From Globodera rostochiensis (taxonomy: Eukaryota > Nematoda > Chromadorea > Rhabditida > Heteroderidae), in contig JAEVLN010000008.1 of assembly GCA_018350325.1 (NCBI GenBank), forward strand, positions 3,057,794 to 3,121,793: 64,000 nucleotides of DNA. The letters run 5' to 3'. Both the position numbers and the translations under genes were made by a program. Shown here piece by piece: positions 57,831 through 64,000 of this stretch. Position 1 is the stretch's first letter, and each line of letters opens with the position of its first letter. The notes beneath the pieces are model-generated. The model was not told the origin of the DNA. It was given only the letters and a program-made list of their open reading frames with translations, and did no database searches.

Positions 57831-59378
57831 TTTGTTTTTTTTGTGATTTTCTTGCGCTTTTTTTAAATTTGAATTTTGCAGAAACTTCGAGGTCCAATTG
57901 GGGCTGAGCAACGCGACAATCCGCCAACTCCGGACAGAATTGGCCGCCAAAAGTGAAGTGGCGGACTCTTTGCGCATCGAACTCCGTGAACACCAGCTGA
58001 CCTTCCACACGGCCATCAATGATCTTCAGGTTTTTGTTGTTTTCTAACCGGACATTTTCAGTTCGTTCTGAAAATAATATCCATTTTCTCGAAATCGCCT
58101 ATGAATTTCTCGGAGTTGATTTGCAAAAGATTTATTAATGGGAATATCTGGAGTTATTCACGAACAGAAGCAGGAACTTTCCCGGATTTTTATTTTAATG
58201 AACTTGATCTTGGCAAGTTCAAGGGTTTTCTTAACAAAGAAACGAGAGTTATTTTACAAAAATTGGTTGCTTATTGAACGTAAGTCTATCGGTTTAAAAA
58301 GAGAGGAGACCCTTTTTAGGTTGAGAGAGTTAGGTAATAATGTTCCCAAACAACAGAATTTGTTTACATTTTACAAAAACTAAAACAATTTATGCAAAAA
58401 GATAATTTGTAGAGCTTCTGGTGTTTGCCAGTACATAATTTGTTTTTAGAATATTACCGTCCGTCGTTCGCGCTTTGACGACACCGTCAGTCAATCAACG
58501 AAAAGGGGAGGGACCGATGCGCGCAACAAAACGTGAGCATATTTCCTCAACAAATTGTCTGGCATTTTTATTTTTGTTGATGTAGCGTTTTAAATGGTTA
58601 ATGCTATTTTTTTGGGGGGGGATGAATTTTTTTTTGAAAAAAGAATTTATTTTTATACCCTTTTGTCTTTCAGTTTGGTCAAATCGCGTGTCCGATGCTG
58701 TCCGAGCCCGAGCAGCCCGCTGCGGATGCCGTCCGAAAAGCGCGCCAAGCGAATGTCGGAAGTGGAAGAGGACGACGACCGTCTTAAGTAAGCGAGAGGG
58801 GCTCTAACAAATTCAAAAATTTTGAAGCATAAGCAAATTGTTGTTTTAGTTTGAAGCATAGTCTTGGGTAATTTTTTTTTTTTTAATTTTGCTTGGCGAT
58901 TGGACTTAGAACCAATTAAGTCAGTGATTTTGATCACAAATTTTGTACTCCCTCCGCCCCTTCCTCAAGTGTTGGTCCAACGCTCACTCCGCGTCGGAAA
59001 CCGCTGCTGCCGCCTCCGCTCGTCCTCACGCCGCTCACCCACTACTTCCCGCGTCGTTCCGTCTCCGAGCCGAGGCCGACGCCCGCTACTCCAAAATTCG
59101 CCCCATTTCAGGAACAACAGCAACACCACCAGCCACAACGTACCGATGGAGTGGAAGAAAGCAACGAAAAATACGACAACTTCGGGCCAACCACCACCAC
59201 CACCACCACCAACTTTTGTTGCCATCCGCCGGGGGTTGGTCGAATTCGTCATAAAAAGTCACCCCAAAAAAAAAATTCTTCCCAACCAGAGGATGCTGAT
59301 GCCGCCCGTGCACATGACCAACAGCGGTGGCGGTACGGCGTTGTGCTTCTCCTCTTACGCCTCGACATCGTCGATTAG
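57717..59378 (+). CDS. coiled-coil protein of unknown function
   Basis: Five exons join in frame. The first visible one (from 57717, after a ttttag acceptor) encodes VQLFDHLEKTQQQLHFAVQE and KNTLAGQNMRMKQQIE. The next gives NFEVQLGLSNATIRQLRTEL and EVADSLRIELREHQ, so the N-terminal part is a heptad-rich coiled coil. An exon at about 58450-58533 gives NITVRRSRFDD, and the exon at about 58676-58787 has a bipartite-type basic cluster (PSEKRAKRMSEVEEDDDR). The last exon (from about 58970) is Pro-rich (TPRRKPLLPPPLVLTPLTHY), then His/Gln/Thr-rich, with TAG at 59376-59378. No family was recognised. A nuclear or centrosomal coiled-coil protein is possible. The true start is upstream and not found. 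A large intron (about 58030-58449) has no recognised content. Confidence 0.6.
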
Positions 59379-60316
59379 CAGCACGCCGTTGTTGGGCGGT
59401 GGCTTCTCGGCGGACAGCTCGTCCATGTTGGGGCCGGTCACCTGGACGCAGAGCGGCAAAGGCGCGGCACAACAGCAGCAGAAGAGCAGCTGGTTGGCAT
59501 GCAAAAACAGCACAAAATTGGCACCCATAATCTGAGTGAGGGGGCCCGGCCGATTTTGGGGGGTGACTCTCCGCTGAGTGAAGAGCATTTTTATCTATTC
59601 AAAATTGTTCCCGTTCTTTTCTTGAGACTTTGGATGGTTTGATTGATTGTTTTACCATTTGATTTACATTTAAATTAAAGGATACAGCCCTCCCTCCATA
59701 ATTGTGTGTTCTTTTTTGAGGATGGCCAAGCGCGTGCGCAAAGGAGGAGCACTCTTTGCCCGGCCCTACTGATTAGACTATTGATTGGCACTGTGACTAC
59801 TTTTGTTGGCGTGCGTGACAATGAACAAACAAACACAAAGAAATCGGAAACAATTTTCGGGCAGCATCTCATCGTCTTCCTTTGGTTTCCTCCTCTCTAT
59901 TGTTCTCACCTTTTCTTCCCCCGCCGTGCCTTTCATCTCGCAAATTTTGTTTTGTTTTTTTTCCTGTTCATTTTGAAGCCCCCCTCCCCCACATTTTGAT
60001 CTGTGAAATTGACGTGCATAATCATTCCATGATACACATTTTTGTGATGCAATTAAAGATGTATTCAAAAACAAATTAAAATGGGATTTATTGTTCATGT
60101 TCGCCGTATTGGAATAACAGAGATTGTTTTTTCACAATTACACTTTCAGCAACATTTTCCGACCAATTCATCGATTGATTGGACGTGCTTTGCGCGTTCC
60201 GTCAGGTCGTCATGTCATTTTACAAAGCATTTTATTATTCATTCTGTAATTTTGTTGCCCTGTCGAAAAAATATTGGTTTCCTCCTCATTCAAAAGAAAC
60301 TTCAGCCGTCACTGTC
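59379..60316. other. intergenic region
   Basis: No gene supported. It probably holds the 3' UTR of the coiled-coil gene and the promoter of the reductase gene. An acceptor-like aaacttcag lies 14 bp before the ATG at 60317. Confidence 0.5.
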
Positions 60317-60992
60317 ATGGCCTCCTCCCGGGACGGGAACGGACCATCGCCCGCCATCGAACAGCTCGCCGAAAGCGCCAAAATGGACCCAAAGGCAGTG
60401 ACGGAGGACGAATGGCGCAAAGTTTTGTCGCCGGAGGCGTTCGAAGTGACGAGGCGCGCCGGCACGGAGGTGGGCGGCGGAGCCCGCAATTTATCAGAAT
60501 GCCGTGATTTTTGTTTTCTCCCTCAAGGCACAATTCACGGGCAAATTCGACAAACATTTTGTCGCCGGCGGCAAGTACACGTGCGTGTGCTGTGGCGCTG
60601 ACTTGTTTTTGTCGGAGCACAAGTTCAACTCGGGCTGCGGGTGAATGGAATTTTTTTGAATTTTTTGTTTTGAATATAAAAGAGGTTCAGATGGCCCGCC
60701 TTCTCCAAGTCAGTTGGGGCCGACCAAAACATTGTGCGGCTGCGCGACAATTCGTTCGGTCGCCAGCGGACGGAAATTCGATGGTAAAAGCATTCGAACA
60801 TTGGCGCCATTTAATCTGCCAAATTTAGTGCCAAATGCGACGCCCATTTGGGCCATGTGTTTGGTGAGTTTCTGTGTCTCTTTTTCCCCGAAAAAACTGC
60901 TTGAAGATGACGGACCACCGGCCGACGGCGGGGAGCGGTACTGCGTCAACAGTGTGTCCATCGACTTTGTGTCTGAGGGGAAATCGGATTGA
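60317..60992 (+). CDS. peptide-methionine (R)-S-oxide reductase, MsrB-type
   Basis: Repairs methionine-R-sulfoxide in proteins. Five exons: 60317-60469, 60528-60641, 60691-60783, about 60827-60864 and about 60907-60992. The ATG at 60317 gives MASSRDGNGPSPAIEQLAES, then DEWRKVLSPEAFEVTRRAGT. The SelR domain follows with AQFTGKFDKHFVAGGKYTC, zinc ligands CVCCGADLF and CAKCDAHLGHVF, NSGCGWPAFSKSVGADQN and the catalytic RYCVNSVSIDF, which uses Cys rather than selenocysteine. The protein ends VSEGKSD. The frame stays open upstream of this ATG, so a longer form with an N-terminal extension (FYKAFYYSFCNFVALSKKYW) is possible. The second and third exon ends fit phase. Its third exon has a displaced copy at 61346. 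Confidence 0.92.
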
Positions 60993-61345
60993 CACTCAAA
61001 ACAATCAATCGACAACTCTCGCAATAAATTGAACGATTTTTCGTTATTTAATAGTTTTATTTATGCTAATGAGTAACACAAATAAATAAATTGTCAGTGA
61101 ATTTCTTTGTTTAGCACTCCATAGACTTCTTCCCAAACTTTCCCCATCTATGTTTAATTCAAACACTGCAAAACTCGTTGCACTCTTAGTGTCAAAAAGA
61201 AGCAATAAAACTGCGATTATTTTGAGTCGATATATTGTCATAAATAAAATGTTGGTGAAGTTGAAGAGTAAAACTTCAAGTTAATAAATGTTTTGGCTAA
61301 TGCCGCTGTTTTTTTCCGATTTTGGTCAAAATTTGTCGGCACTTT
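60993..61345. other. intergenic, AT-rich
   Basis: Presumed 3' flank of the reductase gene; nothing else was recognised. Confidence 0.5.
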
Positions 61346-61436
61346 TGGCCCGCCTTCTCCAAGTCGGTTGGTGCCAACCAAGTCCGACTGCGCGACAATT
61401 CGTTGGGTCGCCAGCGGACGGAAAATCGATGGTAAA
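61346..61436 (+). pseudogene. displaced copy of MsrB exon 3
   Basis: The sequence tggcccgccttctccaagtc and its continuation match reductase exon 3 (60691-60783) with a 6-bp deletion where the parent has aaaacattgtgcgg, and with scattered substitutions. The match includes the start of the following donor (ggtaaaa). No neighbouring MsrB exons accompany it, so it is a non-functional fragment. Confidence 0.8.
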
Positions 61437-62007
61437 AAAGAGAGGGTATCAGGCATCGACAGCCCGTGCAAACAATGCAAAAAATGTTGCGATTTTTGAC
61501 ACTTAATATTTTATTTATGGTTGCTGTCCCGATTAGGGTTTTAGAAAGTACCAGGATAGAAAATCCTGTCCTGACAGCGAACGTCCGCCGCTGAGACTAT
61601 GCCTTCCCAGCGGGCAGCCGACGTCCGCCCGCCTGCACATTAAATTGCTTTGACCGTTGCCTCGCGTCTTTTTCCTTTGTGTATTATGGCCATGGCTTAT
61701 AGCCAAGTGATTTGTTGCTGAACGAACGAACAAAGCATGCAAAATGCGAGAATTCGTTGATCGTTCAGAAGTCGAATGGGCTCAAGTTATCCCAAAAAAA
61801 TATATCCTCAAACAATTAAATCTTTCTTTAAAATGCCAACAATTTATTCAGAGCGTTCGTGCCGACCTGTTACGCATCCTCACTCCCAAATCTATGCACT
61901 CCGAGTGTCAGATGGGCAACCGATCGTTGGCAATTTGACGATGGACCACAATCCCTGCAATTTATAAAATGGAATTGCAGATTATACATTGATAAGATGT
62001 GTCATAA
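61437..62007. other. intergenic region
   Basis: A short open frame at 61744-61938 shows no recognisable similarity. No gene is called. Confidence 0.4.
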
Positions 62008-62737
62008 ATGTAATGAATTGGCTCTTTTTTCGTTTACATGAATTGGCTCTTTTCTTTTTCGTTTACATGAATTGGCTCTTTTCTTTTTCGTAAATGAATT
62101 GGCTCTTTTTTCGTTTACATGAATTGGCTCTTTTCTTTTTCGTAAATGAATTGGCTCTTTTCTTTTTCGTAAATGAATTGGCTCTTTTTTCGTAAATGAA
62201 TTGGCTCTTTTCTTTTTTCGTTTACATGAATTGGCTCTTTTCTTTTTCGTAAATGAATTGGCTCTTTTCTTTTTCGTAAATGAATTGGCTCTTTTCTTTT
62301 TTCGTTTACATGAATTGGCTCTTTTCTTTTTTCGTTTACATGAATTGGCTCTTTTCTTTTTCGTAAATGAATTGGCTCTTTTCTTTTTCGTAAATGAATT
62401 GGCTCTTTTCTTTTTCGTAAATGAATTGGCTCTTTTCTTTTTCGTAAATGAATTGGCTCTTTTTTCGTTTACATGAATTGGCTCTTTTCTTTTTCGTAAA
62501 TGAATTGGCTCTTTTCTTTTTCGTAAATGAATTGGCTCTTTTTTCGTTTACATGAATTGGCTCTTTTCTTTTTCGTAAATGAATTGGCTCTTTTCTTTTT
62601 CGTTTACATGAATTGGCTCTTTTCTTTTTCGTAAATGAATTGGCTCTTTTCTTTTTCGTAAATGAATTGGCTCTTTTTTCGTTTACATGAATTGGCTCTT
62701 TTCTTTTTCGTAAATGAATTGGCTCTTTTTTCGTAGA
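62008..62737. repeat. minisatellite, about 27 units of a 27/30-bp motif
   Basis: Each unit starts gaattggctctttt, usually continues ctttttcgt, and ends either aaat or ttacat. About 27 copies of ttggctc are counted. The two unit types alternate irregularly. Because most units are multiples of three, part of the array reads through as a Leu-Ala-Leu-Phe repeat, but no gene context supports translation. Confidence 0.92.
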
Positions 62738-63525
62738 ATATTAGAAAAATGAATGTAATGGATCAAATGAGCAGAAGAACTGGGCTTTTATAGACATTTC
62801 AGTAAGGAAATTTGTGGAAAATGTAAAACATTTCGCCAAACGTCACAGCTTGCCAAGATTCAAAAATTTTCATAAAATGAATAAAATTTGAGCTTAACAT
62901 GGCGCGTCACCTTTTTTCATACTTTGCTTATGAACCCGGGTTTGAGCCTATTTTGGCACTTTCTTCTCACCTATTTAGGTGCCTATTTTAACATTTTTCA
63001 AGCCTAAAAATCCTCACAAGTAATTATGTTCCAAAAAACATGCAAATCAAATGCCCAAACTTCAACTGCCATTTTCACACTTTGCTCGTTTTAGCCAAAA
63101 TTATTTTATTCTGATGAGTTAGCTTTTGTCGTCGTCTCGTATTCTTCTCGCCAAGCTGGACAAGTCCGGCTCGCAGCAGCTCGACCATTGCGCGCTTCTG
63201 TCGTGCAGCAAACGCCTTGGCGCCTCCGAGTCTGACAAGATCAAGCAGGCGCGAAGTCGGGAAGGCAAATTTCGCATTGCGCACCCGAAGAGCGACGAAG
63301 CGGCACAAATCTCGCCAAAAGTTTGCTTTTCGAATAGAACGACAGGACATTATTATTGTCTTCTAAAAATGTTAAGGTTTTTTGTTTCTAAATTTAATGG
63401 CTCGAAAAAAATTCTAGCCAATTTAGGGGGTTGGGTCGTATCAAGGCCTTCCGAGGTTAAAAAAATGTTACTCAGCGAAAGGGGACATTTTTCTAAAGGC
63501 CTTTTAAAAAAATAAACAAAAAAAA
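62738..63525. other. intergenic region with one unassigned open stretch
   Basis: At 63120-63320 a GC-richer stretch reads LLAKLDKSGSQQLDHCALLS and GASESDKIKQARSREGKFRI on the plus strand. Its base composition resembles the exons in this window, but no start, acceptor or family was identified. The rest is AT-rich. Confidence 0.35.
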
Positions 63526-63910
63526 AAGACTTTTTATAAACTCTAACCTAAAAAAGTGAGCGATGACGTCGCGAAATGAGAGGCATTCAGATACATGGGA
63601 CGTGTTAAAACAATGGACCAAAAGCCAACATCAACGTGTTTCGCGCTTCTACAATCCGGAAAGTGCGTTTGGGGGAACCCATTTTTAAGAAAATCGGGAG
63701 GAGAAATTACAAATTTCCATTTTTATGACCCTAATTTTTTAAGTGATCCGTCATTTTTACTTTTATGGCAAATTGAAAAAATGTTCTCAATTTTAGCGGT
63801 CGTTCAGCTCTTTGATCACTTGGAAAAAACCCAACAACAATTGCACTTCGCTGTGCAGGAAAAGAACACTTTGGCTGGCCAGAACATGCGAATGAAGCAG
63901 CAAATTGAAT
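63526..63910 (+). pseudogene. right copy of the ~387-bp duplication (fragment of the coiled-coil gene)
   Basis: Near-identical to 57444-57830, including the exon for QLFDHLEKTQQQLHFAVQEK. After the coding part it diverges from the parent. Then at about 63921-63960 it resembles the 3' end of the MsrB gene (gaaatcg, actcaaa, caatcaatcga order as at 60980-61015). The following exons of the coiled-coil gene are absent within the window, so it appears to be a chimeric fragment. Confidence 0.75.
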
Positions 63911-64000
63911 TTATTTTTTGAAATCGATTGGCACTCAAATCAATCAATCAATCGATAGCTGTTCAAAAAATGAAATGCGGACGTCACTTAATAGTTATTT

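Noticed and set aside
59355..59588. Minus-strand short protein with a Cys/Leu-rich stretch
   Set aside because: It overlaps the Pro/Thr-rich last exon of the coiled-coil gene in the opposite strand and lacks splice context.
62008..62737. CRISPR-like array or repeat protein gene
   Set aside because: Units are contiguous without unique spacers and the genome is eukaryotic. The Leu/Phe-rich frame has no exon signals.

Overview
The window looks like nuclear DNA from a nematode. Every recognisable gene is split into many small exons by short introns, mostly 40-120 nt, with the T-rich 'ttttcag' acceptors typical of nematodes. Genes are packed a few hundred bases apart. There are no bacterial operons, rRNA or phage genes. 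The pairing of a Brinker-type DNA-binding domain with a CENP-B-type helix-turn-helix, the frequent poly-G/C tracts and some likely GC-AG introns are compatible with a plant-parasitic tylenchid such as a cyst nematode. That placement is inference.

Layout, left to right. A nuclear hormone receptor (+, 495-3105) is followed by tubulin-folding cofactor E (+, 3376-5773), a CCHC zinc-knuckle acidic protein (-, 6197-8682) and RAD50 (+, 9262-14804). Next come the mitochondrial RNase P nuclease PRORP (-, 15179-17690) and, just upstream of it, the complex IV assembly factor COA6 (-, 17860-18327). A zinc-finger/BrkDBD/CENP-B-HTH protein (-, 18978-19906) has a hAT-like miniature element just beyond its start codon. 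Then follow the DEAH helicase DHX35 (-, 20581-25318), TFIID subunit TAF13 (-, 25545-26423) and GABA transaminase (-, 27052 to about 30388).

The middle holds two divergent genes for repetitive charged proteins (-, 31590-32372; +, 32766-33882, the latter ending in a REEP/TB2-DP1-HVA22 domain) that share a short intergenic region with back-to-back TATA boxes. An MSP1/ATAD1-like AAA ATPase (-, 34636-36339), RACK1 (-, 36788-38532), a U1A/U2B''-type snRNP protein (+, 39108-40229) and bc1-complex core protein 1 (+, 41387-44165) follow. After a small secreted protein (about 45.8-46.3 kb) and G-rich repeats lies a complete Fringe-type glycosyltransferase (+, 48548-51407).

A second MSP1/ATAD1 copy (+, 52537-54215) lies in inverted orientation to the first. 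MAEA, a GID/CTLH ubiquitin-ligase RING subunit (+, 54528-56728), an unidentified coiled-coil protein (+, about 57717-59378) and methionine-R-sulfoxide reductase B (+, 60317-60992) come next. The last 3 kb holds displaced fragments of those last two genes and a long minisatellite.

Most genes are conserved housekeeping functions: DNA repair, mitochondrial biogenesis and respiration, splicing, transcription, cytoskeleton and proteolysis. The most unusual observations are a RAD50 model with no visible zinc hook, the inverted MSP1 pair with near-identical 3' parts but divergent 5' exons, the Fringe gene, and the divergent repeat-protein pair. No single new multi-gene system is evident.
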